64,000 bases of DNA. Origin: Athripsodes cinereus. Its lineage: Eukaryota; Arthropoda; Insecta; Trichoptera; Leptoceridae. Below, piece by piece: positions 31,427 through 43,896 of this stretch; positions within the stretch are counted from its first letter, which is position 1; the number at the start of each line of letters is the position of its first letter. The stretch is from contig OX388329.1 in NCBI GenBank assembly GCA_947579605.1, forward strand, positions 27,236,299-27,300,298. Direction: 5' to 3'. The notes under the pieces were generated by a model. The model made no database searches. It worked only from the letters and a program-made list of their open reading frames with translations, and had not been told where the DNA came from. The position numbers were made by a program, and so were the translations under genes.

Positions 31427-32178
31427 TCACGCCGCTTCCCTCGCGGGGTAGGCAGAAAGGATCGAGCGCCACTTCCTTCTATCCTTGCATACATCTTTCG
31501 CTTCCGTCACTGTCATACAATTCCTCATGCATGCTCTCCTGTTCAACGTGCTCAACACGTGACCGTCCTGTAGGATTTGATTTAAATGATCTTGCCATTT
31601 AATCCTCGGACGTCCACGTCTCCGAGCACCATTCCTCTCAGCCAAATATATCTTCTTAGTCATTCTGTCCTCATTCATTCTTTCCACGTGCCCAAACCAT
31701 CTTAACTTATTTACATTCATCCTTGTTATTACACCAACTTTCATTCCACATTCCTTTCGTATATCACTGTTACGCACACGATCTCTCAGACTTTTACCAC
31801 ACATCCTTCTCAACGATCTCATTTCCACTGCATTTATGCCACTTTCATCCTTCTTTAACCATGTCCACGTCTCACTTGCATACATAAGTGTTGGCACTAA
31901 GATAGCAGAGTGCACCAACCTTTTAGCTGTGGTGGATATGTTTCTATTTGCAATTATTGGTCGGATTGCACCATTTACCTTATTGCCAGCAACTTTTCTC
32001 CTTTCAATATCGCTTTCACACTTCCCATCTCTCGTGAACAAACTACCTAAGTACACACATTCGTCAACTTGCTCTAACACTTCGTTGTCAATCATTATCT
32101 GGCATACTGTTCTCTCACTTCCTCTTTCAAACACCATGATTTTTGTCTTTTTTGCATTCATTCTCAATCCATTAATCG
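31427..32178 (-). pseudogene. RTE-like ORF2, C-terminal part (inverted relative to the rest)
   Basis: It reads NGLRMNAKKTKIMVFERGSE, ECVYLGSLFTRDGKCESDIE, LMYASETWTWLKKDES, KLRWFGHVERM, RRRGRPRIKWQDHLNQIL and a SAYPAREAA end, without any stop. It corresponds to the RT thumb and the basic C-terminal region. It is the downstream continuation of the plus-strand frame that ends at 39679. Confidence 0.9.
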
Positions 32179-33227
32179 TATTCTACTCCCCACGGGGAGG
32201 ATGGACGTGCGTACGGGTGCGCGTCGTACACGCTCATACAAAAATGTGTAATAAATAAATAAATAAATAGTGACTATAGTATACACGTAGGATTAAATAA
32301 TGATAGTTTGGATTATTTTTATAGTGTTAAGTGAGACGATAAAGCTTCCATAAAATATCTCAGTGTTTTTAAAAGTAATAGTGGTCATATAAATGTGGTC
32401 GGTAAAAGTGCTTATAAATATGAAATAAATAGTGTAGATGAATATGAAATAAACTGTGTTAATAAATATAGAATAAATGAAAACCAGTGGCTCTATTATA
32501 AGCGGAGAATTATACGATAATTTGGATTTGATTATAGTGATAAGTGAGATGATAGAACATGTAATATCTTCAATAAAATAAGTGTAAACTTGGTAAAAGA
32601 AAAAGCGGCCATGTAAAAAATTAAGTGTCATAAGTGCAATATTATAATACACTCGATAAAAGTGTTTTGAGACGACAGAAAAAAGTCTCTTGGTGTTATA
32701 TTTACAATTAACCGTTAAAAAGGACAATAATATTATTAAATCTTCATGTTGTGTACCTACATAACACATATTCATTAGCTCAGTGATACTATAGTATAGA
32801 TACTATAATAGTATAGACTATAGAGCGGTTCCTGCATGGTGTTGTAACACATATGGTACTACCTGAAACGGCCTAATGCAAACGTCCGTTTCAGTGTGCA
32901 GCAGGAGAGACGAGGAAGAAGGATAGGGCAGCGGCGCAGAGGGTGAAGAATACATGCAAATACAATCTGTATTATCATCTGGAGACGAATGAGACCAATG
33001 TGTAGATGTATTATTTTAAAGCAGTGCGGACAATATTTTTGTGTATTAGTATAAGCAATCGACTGTATTGTAATATATCGGTAGTAATAGTGTGTATAGT
33101 AGGTAATAGTTTGGAGATAATAAGATAGGTAATAGGTAGGTAGATAATATGTAAAATGTAATACTTAAGGTAAATAAGAATTAAGATGATGAATGTTTAG
33201 TTTTTAAGATAACCCCTAGGACACAAA
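32179..33227 (+). other. probable 5' UTR of the RTE-like LINE
   Basis: From the inversion junction to the ATG at 33228 there is no ORF. It holds an (AAAT)n run at about 32253-32270 and GC-richer blocks. Because it abuts the junction, its start should be the element's true 5' end or the point where the second cDNA stopped. Confidence 0.55.
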
Positions 33228-34221
33228 ATGGCAGCGGTGAGACTCGCCATCCACCATGCCGCTCCCGTGGGGAAAGGCGCGAAGAAAAGGAGAGAGTGTA
33301 GAGTGGGAGTATGGAACATAAGGGGAGGAATGGATGGAAAGATGAATGAACTGATGGATGTAATGAATGGAAAAAATCTAGATATTGTGTGTTTAAGTGA
33401 AACTAAAAAGAAAGGTAATGGATTATGTGAGCGCGATGGTATGATAGAAATTTGGTCTGGAGTGCCTGAAGAACAGCATGCGTGTCAAGGTGTAGGAGTG
33501 ATTCTTGCAAGGAGAATAGCAGAATGTATGAATGGATACGAGTGTGTAAGCCCAAGACTCATTTGGGTTCGTCTCAAAGTAGGGTTAACTAGACTTCTCC
33601 TAATTGCAGGTTATGGCCCTGGAAACGATGCTAGAGAAGAAGAGAAGGATGAGTTTTGGGATAGTGTGAAAAAGATAGCAGAAGCTAAGAAAGATAATGA
33701 AAGGATTTTACTGGCTGGAGATTTTAATGGATGGGTTGGAGTGAGAAGAAGAGACTATGAAAGCGTGTTAGGTGATCACGGTGATGCAAGAGTGAATGAT
33801 AATGGAAGAAGACTGCTTGAGGTATGCATGGAATGGGATCTCTTTGTGTCCAATACGTTTTTTGGGCACAAAGATATCCATTTGTTTACTTGGGAGAGAG
33901 GGTGTGAGAGATCCTTAATCGATTATGTATGTGTTGACTCAAATCTTCGGAAAGCCACCATTGACACGCGCGTGTATAGGGGCGCGGAGCTGGAAACAGA
34001 CCATTTTCTTGTGGTTTCAAGAATATGCTTGTTCTCTGGCTGGCGGTCAAAAACTCATAAAGTTGAAAAAGCTAAGAGGATAAAAGTCGAAAAGTTGAAC
34101 GAGAAGGAGTGCAGGGAAAAGTATGAAAGAGAAACATGTATGAAATTTGATGCAAATGAAGGCAATGGACTGAGTGTAGAAGAGAGATGGAGTGTGATGA
34201 AACAAGTGCTAGTGGACTGTG

Positions 34222-34397
34222 TGTTAAATCACATAAAAAATGCTTATTATAAAATAGCTAAATTGGGTGCATATATTTTCACTTGTAATACTGTTACGTA
34301 TTATGTAACAATTTTCATATTAGTCGGCAATTAAACTCCTTGGCTCCTGCACGTACTGGTTTTTATTTTCGCCCCGTCCTCGATTGGCCTTTCAACA
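34222..34397. repeat. left LTR of the LARD-like element
   Basis: 176 bp, TG..CA ends. It contains CACTTGTAATACTGTTACG and a GTATTATGTAAC block conserved in the other LTR. It has no clear TATA/AATAAA arrangement. Confidence 0.88.
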
Positions 34398-35540
34398 TGG
34401 CCATTCGACCGGATTTATTTTGTTTAAAATAAGTAATAATAATTGAACCAGCGAAAATATTAAAAGTTAATCGAGTGCTAAATAGTACAAAATTTAAAAA
34501 TGTTATTAAAAATATTTAAAATCAAATTTTGGACATATAAAACATAACACGTGCAAGAAGAAATTAAAGTTTTAAAATAATAAAATCAATTTTAAAAATA
34601 ATAAAATTAATTAAAAATTAATATTAAAAAATAATATTAAAAATGCCAATCAAATTTCAATACAAGTGTTAAAAAATTTAACATAATCAATATAATCAAT
34701 ATTTAAAATAATATAAAAAGTGCCACTCAATTTCAATACATGCGATTTTCGCAATAATAATAATAATAAAAATGTGCTAATAAAAAATATGCACAATATA
34801 AAATTTAATATAATTAAAATTTTAAAAGGCGATATTATAGAACGCCGCCCAATAAATATACATTAAAATATATTTATAATAATAAATTAAAAGGGATGTG
34901 CAAAAATAGCACATAATAAAATACCATGTGCAAGAAACCGAACATGCAGAATTGTGACAATATTCATATAAACAAAATAATATTTAACACATCCATGTGA
35001 AGTGTATCAAAGGAAAAGCAGCTTATCCAGATTAACCTAGATGAAGGGAGAAACCTAGGTATATTTCAAAAGAAGATCGCATCTGAAATTTCTACACCCA
35101 TTCAAGGACTGGCATATTGGAACGAGCTACTCATGAGGCCGCCATATTGATTTCGGATCAGAAAGCGGAAAAGGAATGGCGCCATCTTTGTTTTGATAGC
35201 AGCCATTATTCAACCATGGATGAAGCACACAGCACAGAGTCAACTCATTGAACGGAGCCATGGAGTCAAATTAAATAATCACCTGTTATGCTTCAAACTT
35301 CATCTGTGGGAAACAAATGTCAATATGACAGATGATCTAATATTATGAGATAAGTAATGTTTACATGTTTGTTAAAATGATTTAAAGTCTAATTTCATTA
35401 TTATTTATTATTAAGTTGCAATTCTGATGTATGGTATTTTATAACATCGCAAACAAATATGCACACACTATTGTAGATGTTGTGTTAAAAAGACAGGCTT
35501 CATCACCTGCAACAAAATTAAAATTTCTTGCCACATAATG

Positions 35541-36115
35541 CAGGAATGTTACCCAAAGAGGTAAAAATAAAAAGAGGCCTTCGTGTCCTCTAACAATGAA
35601 AAAAGAGCCGAACGTATATTGAAATGGTTCGTGTTCGCCTATTTCTCTTGATTGTTAATCAATCAAGAGAATAAAAAAACGGGGTCTTCAGGGCCTCGAA
35701 TAAAAAAAAATCTTGGTGTTGTGAGCATCGCTTGAGCAGAAATTATTGCTCTTGAATTGCGATCAACCCAAGTGCACCTTTAGGGTGAAAAATAGAGCCG
35801 AACGTATGGTTCGAGCTTGTCAATTTTTCTTGATTGTTAATCAATCAAGAGAATAAAAAAATGGAGTCTTCATGGCTTCTAATAAAAAAATCTTGTCGTT
35901 GAGAGTATCGCTTGAGCAGAAATCATTGTTCTTGAATTGCGATCAACGCAAGTAAAAAATCACCTTAAGGGTGAAGAAAATAAAGCCGGTCGTATATTGA
36001 AATGGGCCGAGCTTGCTATTAATTAGCATTTCTCTTGATTGTTCAAGAAGAAAAAAGGGTCTTTCATGGTCCGCAACAAAAATACTCTTGCCATAAAATG
36101 CAAGAGCGTTACATT
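35541..36115. repeat. tandem repeats of about 180-205 bp inside the LARD-like element
   Basis: Units start at the palindrome CTTGATTGTTAATCAATCAA (35647 and 35829), with a shortened form near 36034 and a partial unit before. Each carries CGCTTGAGCAGAAAT, GAATTGCGATCAACCCAAGT-like and AGAGCCGAACGTAT blocks. About 2.5-3 units in all; non-coding. Confidence 0.75.
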
Positions 36116-37408
36116 AGTTACAATACCTGTAAATATGCATTTAAAATTTGAAATTGTCTTGTACAATAAATATTGCATATAACAAAAATTACATAAAATA
36201 AATGAGATATTTATCTCTAGCAAGTACACAAAGGTGTCTTATAAAAAAAATATACTTATTGTATTAAACATAAGTTTAAAAATTGTTTGGGTAACATCAA
36301 CCTAATAAAATTAGAATTGGACATGTATAATTATATGTAACAGTAAACATGTAGGTACTTGTAATAATTAGATTGGTATATAGGTACCTATCATAAGAAA
36401 AATAAGAAAACATGTCCAATAATACATATATATAAAAAATTAATTATTTACCAATAGGGTATGTTCAAAAAGAAAAAATCATTTATTTAAATTGTAAAAT
36501 AATAATTTTGTTAAAATGTTCAAATATTTAGAACAGTTACCAGTAGGTATACAAATAAAATATAAATAGAATTATAATTGAAATACATTCAATATATATG
36601 TGTATAATAATGTAAACAGATGGTTAACTTCATGTCCAAAAATGGTGATATGATTTTCTTGTAAAAGAATTTTGAAACTATGCTGTGTATAAAAAAGAAA
36701 TTCCTAATAGGTAATGACACTTGAATGTCATATTTCATAGTAAAAAGGTATAGGTATACCAGATTTTTCTATTGATAAAATGAATATTGTATATTATTTA
36801 TGTCAATATAATGTTATTGTGAATATTATAAAAAGAATATTATTATTCTTCATAAACCTATTGCTAAAATTAATGTTTTCAAAAATAAAACAATTTAGGA
36901 AATAATTTTGTAATTAATCTCCTTAAATGAAAAGAACTTATTTTTCGTAATCACATTATGTAAAAACATAGTTATTTGAGTGTTCAATTAAACACACATA
37001 AATGGGCATGTAAAATGTATAAGTAAATACCTACTTATTTGATTGTAAAATGTATTCACAAAATAAAAATAATATTCAAATGTTACATAAATTATTATGT
37101 ACAAAAAGGTAATTTAAAAGATCAGATACCTAAATGTTCTACATGTATATTCACGTTTAATAAATGTTTATTGTATACCTACCTACATGAAAACCTATAA
37201 TGAATTGTAAAGCAAATTAATTGCAAAAACATATAGGCACTTCCATATTGTTTACAAAATTTGTATGTATTTCTAATATATCAAAAAAATGTTTGCATAA
37301 AAAGATGTCTTTTATGTTGTAAAATATACTTTATATTCTTGCTTTGGTTGGAAGTACCTACCAGTAAAAATAATTAAATTCTTTTAGGTATATGTGAAAT
37401 ACCTATTT

Positions 37409-37740
37409 GGAGGTACTTATCAATTAAAATAATAACTTTTTGTTATCTATGAAGTATTATATTTGTAACAGCTTACATTATAGGTTAATATCAATAAAAA
37501 TTTCTTTAATACCTAATTAATTGGAGGTACTTAATAATTAAATGATAACCTTTGTTATTTATTAAATGTTACACTTGTAACAACCAATATTATAATTATA
37601 TCTATTGGTAAAATTTCCTTTGATATTTGTTTGGTAGTACCTACCTATTAAAAAAAATAACTCTTTGTTATTTGTAAAATGTTACACTTGTAACAACTTG
37701 CATTACAGTTGTGCCTTTTAATAATATTTTCTTGCAGCAG
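37409..37740. repeat. tandem repeats of about 112 bp inside the LARD-like element
   Basis: Three units begin GGAGGTACTT or GGTAGTACCT at 37409, 37523 and 37633. They share TTTGTTATTT and GTTACACTTGTAACAAC. A more degenerate unit may precede them. Non-coding. Confidence 0.7.
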
Positions 37741-38202
37741 CCAAATAAAATTCCTTTATGTAAATAAGGCAGAACTGTGATGTAAATATATAATAATATA
37801 AATATGTATTAAAAGGCTCGTTAGGTATAGAGCAATAATTAGCAACAATGTTAATTAATATTTAATTATAGGTAAATAAAAATGCCTATGCAGATTAAAT
37901 TTAAAGGTAAATGAGAAAACCTAAATAATTACAAAAAAAAACTTTATTGTTTCACAGATTTATTGTTCATGAAAAATGATTGTGAGTACTTAAAAAAAAA
38001 AAACATAACATAAGTTAATATTTATAGAATGTGAAGAGTAATTCAATGTATAATGGAGTGAAATATTGTGTATCTGAATGTAAAATGGTGAAGACATGAT
38101 TTCCTGGGATGATACGAAGAGATGAGAAAAATATATAAAATTTAAAAAAAAATTACAGTCCACTGAAACATCAAGGCATCTCTTCGTGCGTCCTTGGGAA
38201 TA

Positions 38203-38379
38203 TGTTAAATCACATAAAAAATGCTTATTATAAAATAGCTAAATTGGGTGCATATATTTTCACTTGTAATACTGTTACGTATTATGTAACAATTTTCATA
38301 TTAGTTGGCAAATATACTCCTTGGTTCCTGCACGTACCTTTGTTTCTATTCACACCCGTTCTCGATTGGCCTTCCAACA
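38203..38379. repeat. right LTR of the LARD-like element
   Basis: 177 bp, pairs with 34222-34397 and ends CCTTCCAACA. The base differences from the left LTR allow a relative dating of the insertion. Confidence 0.88.
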
Positions 38380-39690
38380 CTGTGCAAAAGATATCTGTGG
38401 AGAAACTGTGATTGGACGGAAAAAAGGTGATGCATGGTGGGATGATGAGGTTAAAGACGCAGTTAGGAAGAAGAAGAATGCATGGATGGATGTGTTAGCT
38501 TCACGTTATCTAGATCAAGAAAAAATTGAGAGTGCTAGAGAAATGTACAAGGGATGTAAGAAAGTAGTTAAGGTACTGATTAAGGAAAAAAAGAAATTAT
38601 TGGATGAGGAAGAGTGTAAGAAATTGTCGGAAAGTGTGAAAGAAAATATGAAAATGTTTTGGAAAGAAGTTAAGCGTAAAAGAAGCAGCAATGAGATGAA
38701 TAGTATGAATGCGATTAGAAATAAAGAGGGATGTATGTTAATGAATGGTGTTGACGTTGTGAATAGATGGAAAGAATATTTTGAGGAGCTGTTTGAAAGT
38801 GGGGGCGAATATCCAAGCCAGAATAGTGAAAGGGAAAATGCGAATGAAACAAGGGATGAAGAAATAACTATGGATGAGGTTAAGAATGCATTGAAGAAAT
38901 CGAAGAATGGCAAAGCGGTTGGGTATGATATGATCTCTACAGAATTCATCAGTCTGAGTGGGCTGAGGACTCTCGAATGGTGTCATGCACTCTTTAACCA
39001 GTGTTGGAGGGAAGGTTGCACGCCAGAAGACTGGCGAAAAGCTGTGATATGCCCTCTATACAAAGGAAAGGGGTCAAGACTAGAATGCGGGAGTTATCGG
39101 GCTATCAGTCTGCTGAGCTCGGTGGGGAAACTGTATGCAAGAATATTGATTGAAAGAGTTCGAAAAGTAACTGAGACGAATGTATGGGATGTGCAAGGTG
39201 CCTTTCAGAGTGGTAGAGGGTGTGTGGACCAGATCTTCTCCCTGCGAATGGTGACAGAGAAGCTCCTGGAGAAACACCAGAAGCTTTTCTGCGCGTTTGT
39301 TGATCTAGAAAAGGCTTATGATAGAGTAGATCGTGAGAAAATGTGGCAAGTACTATCAATGTGTGGGGTGGGTAGTCCGCTAATTCGCGCCATTGCGTCC
39401 CTATATACAGGAAGTTCCGCGTGTGTTAGAGTGAACAATAACCTGTCGAAATGGTTCACACTGACAAAAGGAGTAAAACAAGGGTGCGTGATGTCGCCAT
39501 GGCTTTTTAACCTATACATTGATCATTGTATTCGTCCATTGAAAGAAATGAATGTAGGTGTTGATATGAATGGGATGAATGTAAGAGCGTTAATGTTTGC
39601 CGATGATTAGGTATTGATGGCTGAAAGTGAAAGTGATCTACAGCGAATGATGACGTGTGTGTATGAAAATTGTGCGATTAAGATATTTTA

Positions 39691-40139
39691 GCAGAAGCCA
39701 TATCCCTTGCAGGACTTTCGGTGAAACGGGGCCGATATTTCTTCCTGTATGAAATATGTTAACTTTTTAATTGTTTTTTTTTTTATGTCTCTATTTAAAT
39801 TTTATTGCATAATTAATGTCTTCTATTGCTTATAATAACTCTTTTTTATGCATTTCTTGGATTATTAATTTTATATTTTTAATAAACACAATCTCGAATA
39901 TTCCTGTCTTTGAAAAATGTTAAGTATTTGTTTTTTTTTTATATAAAATACTCATATTTCATTAAAACGACAAGTACATAAAAAATAAAAACGATAGAAA
40001 ATTCATTATACTTTGTCTCAAGACTCAAACGTCATAGGAATACTTTCATTTTCATACAAATACAAGCCTTGTCTCAAGTATTACACCAGTGAGGGTAACT
40101 TGAGACAATCAATATATATGTATAAAAAATATATATATA
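39691..40139 (+). other. pogo-1 remnant between the LINE and pogo-2
   Basis: The first codons continue the pogo-1 frame (AEAISLAGLSVKRGRYF) and then stop. The rest is AT-rich with a TTGTCTCAAG..CTTGAGACAA pair similar to the pogo-1 termini. Confidence 0.7.
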
Positions 40140-41038
40140 GGGTAGGGCGGGGCTAGTTGAGCATAGGTGCAAGTTGGGCAATCGAAATATCTCGAAAACT
40201 ATTCACCGCACGCGAGGAAAGAAGGGTTTGCGGGAGGGGAACTCATCGCGCGACCGTCAGTGACGACTCATCGATCGAGTGAAGTGCACGTGCGCATTGT
40301 TTATTTTGTGACCAAAAAGTAAAATAATCGTAAACCGGAATATTTCGTCTGTAATAGTCAAATCTTAACCGTTTTCAATCAGGTAAGTGTTAAATTTCTA
40401 TAAATTTATTGTTCTTTTGATATGTATAAAGGTTCTGGGTATAATTCGAACCGTTTTTACATAACCTCATCTTTTTTTTTAAATTTCGGATTGGGGTTAG
40501 TTGAGCTACAGTTGCTCAACTAACCCCACGATTTAGAAAAAAAGTAATATATTTTTTTTATTTTTTTTAGGATGCGGACTTATAAAAGAAAGACTACAAG
40601 ATGTTCTTACTCTACTCAAGACTTAAATGATGCTGCAAAGGCTGTCAACAATGAGGGAAAAAGTGTGAATGCCGCCGCCAAAGAATTCGGTATCAAACGG
40701 ATGACCTTAACAAGATTTTTGAAGAAATTAAATGAAGGTGGTGTTTCATCCATGGGTTATGCAACACCGAGGCAAGTATTTTCTTCCGCTCAAGAGGACT
40801 CTTTAAAAGAATACTTGTTACAAATGGCATCAATCTTCTATGGATATTCCCCAAAAGACGTTCGTCGCCTTGCTTAAGAGTGTGCTGCTAAATTTGGCAT
40901 TAATATTCCATCCTCCTGGACTGCAAATAAGATGGCCGGAAAAGAATGGCTTACGTTGTTTTGAAAACGAAATCCGGAGCTATCCATTCGAAAGCCAGAA
41001 CCCACCAGCCTTGGTAGGGCAACATCATTTCTGTGCAA

Positions 41039-41300
41039 AGATGGCAAAACACGATATGTCACTTTTTTTGCGAATATGAGTGTTGCATACCGTTGGATTC
41101 GTCTCAGTGAGATCTACAAGATGGCAAAAGCTGATATATGTTGGTTTTATATATTTCTAGAAAATCACTGTGGCAATTTGTGATATGCCAATTTTGTAGA
41201 AATTGAAAGATGGCAAAACACGATACGCAAAATAGTCATTTTTTGCCTACTTTTTGATTCCTCTTTTCCGGTTCCGAGAAGATGGCAAAACACGATACGT
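41039..41300. promoter_or_regulatory. subterminal repeats, left end (AGATGGCAAAACACGATA)
   Basis: The 18-mer occurs at 41039 (within the TIR), 41208 and 41280, with a variant AGATGGCAAAAGCTGATA at 41119. Related copies at the right end are at about 46891 (inverted), 46918 and in the right TIR (47127-47150, inverted). This is the usual layout of transposase-binding sites. The function is inferred. Confidence 0.75.
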
Positions 41301-41917
41301 GCAGCAACAGATTGCGTGGTGTTGCCGTATGTAAAAAAAATGCTAATTTTTGGATATAATAAATATATTTAAGTGTACTACGCTATCTATACTTTCAAAT
41401 TTTATATTAAGCTAAGTATTAAAAATAAATAAATTCATTTTGGCTTTTACTAATTTTAATTTCCCACAATCCGTAAAACCATTACAATAAGATTTAAACA
41501 AATTTAACGAGACCGTTGCCATGAGAAATCACGAAATGTTTTTATAGTATCGCAACACTGTCTATAAACAACTGTCATTATATTTTGTTGATGATTGTAG
41601 TATCGTGTTGATGTGTTGTGGTTGTTGAAACAGTTTTTTTAAAACAAATAATATTATAATTAAAGATAAAAGAAGTAAATAAAAACAATATTAAGTGCAA
41701 AGACAATAAAAATATGTGGAAGTGTTCGGTTTGTTGTAAATATTTTGGCTCGCGAGCCCTTCTTATTTTACATATGGGTAATAACACGTGTTTTGGCAAT
41801 AGATTGGATTTAGAGGAGAGTGTTTTTACTACAAATAGTGTTGAAAATATAACTTATATGGACCAGTCAAATAAAAATATGGTAAATATTTCGTTATTGT
41901 TATCATCGATACTCTAT

Positions 41918-43896
41918 TATTTATTTTATTAATTGGGGTGAAATATGCACCGCGACCTATAAGATCTATTGTACTCCCCCTACTCAGCTTTTCCCGGTGT
42001 TGCCCGTCAAAGCACACCCTCAAGTCCCAGACATCTAATGAAGTCTAGGATCTTGAGGGGGTCCAAGGTGTGGAGAGATTCCACTTCTACCCAGTGTCTA
42101 CCTAGGGCTTTGATTCTTGCGAATACCACGGCATTGCATTCCGCTAGGAGATGTCGAGGAGTCTCGGCCTCTTCTTCACAAAATCTACAAGTACCGTCTT
42201 CTTCAAGTCCCAGTTTGCGTAGGTGTTCCCTGAGCCTGCAGTGACCCGTTAGGAAGCCTGTTATTGCTTTGAGACTTGTTTTACTTAGGTTAGTGCATAC
42301 CTTGGCTCTTCCGAAGTTATATCCTCCGAGTAGTTCCTTGGCTTGCCTAAGCCTAGGGAGATTTTTCCATAATTCGTTTCTTTCTTGTCTCCCTTTCTTT
42401 TTAATTTCCTCTTGGAAAAACGTATGTCCCAAACCACAGAATGGTTCTGGTCCATAGAGTTACGTTGCCGCACCCTTTCTTGCCAGCTTATCAGCTCGTT
42501 CATTGCCCTCTACCCCGATGTGTCCGGGTACCCAAAGGAGGGTGACTTTATTCTTCTTGCCTAACTCGTTAAGTTTGAGGAGGCATGTCCAAACCATCTT
42601 GGAGTTGATGATGTTTGAACCCAATGCTTTAATAGCTGCTTGACTGTCAGATAGTATAGCTATATGTTGCTTACTGTATCCTCTGTCGAGATTGAACTGG
42701 ATACATCTTTCCAAAGCATATACTTCTGCTTGGAAGACACTTGGGAATTTTCCCATTGCTTCAGAGTATTCGGTGCGCGGCCCGTAGACTCCTGCTCCAG
42801 TTCCCTCTTCTGTTTTGGATCCATCCGTATACCATACGATGGTTCCATTCTTGAGAGAGTGTATAATATCCTCGTCCCATTCTTTCTTTGTGCTCAGTTT
42901 GATGGCAAAATTCTTCTCAAAACTGAACTTCTTGATCATTAGATCAGCTGGCAGATCAATGAGGTATACGCAGTCATTTAGAATTTCTTCTCCTTTGGTG
43001 CGATTTACCCTCGTTGATTCTGTCTTCTTGAGTCTGAGATATGTCTTCTTTGCAGTTTCCTCCACTACTATGTGGAGCGGTGAGAGATTGAGGATCACCT
43101 CCATGGCTGCTGTTGGACATGTTGTCATTGCTCCTGTTATGCATAAGCATGCTAACCTTTGTACCTTTTCGAGTAATTTCCTCGTGGTAACAAGTTTGGT
43201 TCTACTTGACCATGCAATGGCTCCATATGTGATGATTGGTTTTATCATCGCTGTATACATCCATAGGAGGATGTTTGGGTTGCAGCCCCAATTTTTACCT
43301 GCTATCCTTCTGCAAATCATAAGTGCAGAGGTTGCTTTTTCGACTACTTTGTCGACGTGTCTATTCCACAGCAGCTTTTTGTCTAGTGTTACACCTAGAT
43401 ATTTTGCTGTATCACTCCATTCTACAACAGCTCCATCTAGAAAGATTTCCTTGGTGTTTTGGAGTTTCTTTTTGTTTGTGAATGGTACTAATGTGGTTTT
43501 TCCTGAATTCAATTTCAGCCCCACAGATAAGCACCATCTTCTTGTAAGTTCTAATGCACTCTGCATTAAATCACATAGTACATCTTCAAACTTTCCTCTG
43601 ATTGTGATGACTATGTCATCTGCATATCCATTTACATGGTATCTGTGCTCGGTGAGTTTCCCAAGTATTTCGTCTACAACTAGACTCCAGATGAGGGGTG
43701 ATAGAACTCCTCCCTGCGGACATCCTCTTGTAGTTGCAACTTTAATATTGCTTTCTCCTACTTTGGATTCCGCAGTTCTTGTGGCCAGCATATGTTTTAT
43801 CCATCTGGATATTGTGCTGCCTACTCCTCTTTTCTTTAGCGCTTCTTCGACTGCCTCATGGGAGGTATTGTCGAAAGCTCCTTCTATGTCCAAGAA
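41918..43896 (-). mobile_element. LINE-B copy in intron 1 of the 4-bp-TSD element's transposase
   Basis: A minus-strand 5'-truncated LINE flanked by the 13-bp duplication ATCGATACTCTAT at 41905-41917 and 43897-43909. Its 3' tail is short and A-rich (AATAAAATAAATA-like) rather than a long poly-A. The same family's short copy is at 5535-6085. Confidence 0.92.
42007..43893 (-). pseudogene. LINE-B ORF2: RT (partial), RNase H and C-terminal zinc-knuckle region
   Basis: It begins inside the RT: MDIEGAFDNTSHEA (catalytic Asp region), RGCPQGGVLSPLIW, VNGYADDIVI (YADD) and TAKYLGVTLDKKLLW. RNase H follows with WYTDGSKTEEG, ILSDSQAAIKAL and LLWVPGHIGVEGNERADKLA. After a single TAA (42460-42462) the same frame continues through GPEPFCGLGH to FLTGHCRLREHL and CRFCEEEAETPRHLL. 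Only that one stop is seen, so it decayed little after insertion. It belongs to an RNase H-bearing LINE clade related to but distinct from LINE-A. Confidence 0.92.

Larger units (their letters stand above)
34222..38379. mobile_element. non-coding LTR element (LARD-like), 4.16 kb
   Basis: Two direct repeats of 176-177 bp (34222-34397, 38203-38379) start TGTTAAATC and end CAACA. They are flanked by the 5-bp duplication CTGTG at 34217-34221 and 38380-38384. The LTRs differ at roughly one base in twelve, mostly in the last third. The 3.8-kb interior is very AT-rich with no gag or pol frame, as in large non-autonomous LTR derivatives. TGG immediately after the left LTR fits the start of a primer-binding site, but I could not match a tRNA. 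The polypurine tract is weak. Confidence 0.85.
31404..39679. mobile_element. RTE-like LINE, apparently full length, with twin-priming 5' inversion
   Basis: An 11-bp duplication, AAGATATTTTA, brackets the block at 31393-31403 and 39680-39690. The left part (31404-32178) is the element's 3' end on the minus strand, ending in (ATGT)n. The right part (about 32179-39679) is the element's 5' part on the plus strand. Both parts meet at the same codons: the plus part ends ..ENCAI and the minus part begins ..TINGLRMNA, overlapping by CGATTA. Without the inserted LTR element the total is about 4.1 kb. Confidence 0.9.
33228..39679 (+). pseudogene. RTE-like ORF2: endonuclease and reverse transcriptase, split by an LTR element
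   Basis: The first exon-like block (33228-34221) is an exonuclease-endonuclease-phosphatase domain: RVGVWNIRGGMDGKM, LSETKKKGNGL (catalytic Glu), IAGYGPGN, LLAGDFNGWVG, LIDYVCVDS, ETDHFLVVS. The RT block (38385 on) has KRSSNEMNS, KSKNGKAVGYDMIS, CPLYKGKGSR, YRAISLLSSVGKLY, FCAFVDLEKAYDRV (Asp), KGVKQGCVMSPWLF and MFADD. Removing the LTR element plus one CTGTG restores the frame exactly. A TAG at 39608-39610 directly after FADD stops it; the frame then continues to ..VYENCAI. Host proteins with similar EEP domains exist, but the RT proves this is a LINE. Confidence 0.92.

Noticed and set aside
33228..34334. Host gene resembling a craniofacial development protein 2-like endonuclease
   Set aside because: Once the LTR element is removed the frame runs straight into an RT domain, so this is LINE ORF2. 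The last part of the open frame (34222-34334) is LTR sequence.
38202..38411. Small ORF starting in the right LTR
   Set aside because: It duplicates the frame at 34222 because both are LTR copies. No coding conservation beyond the repeat.
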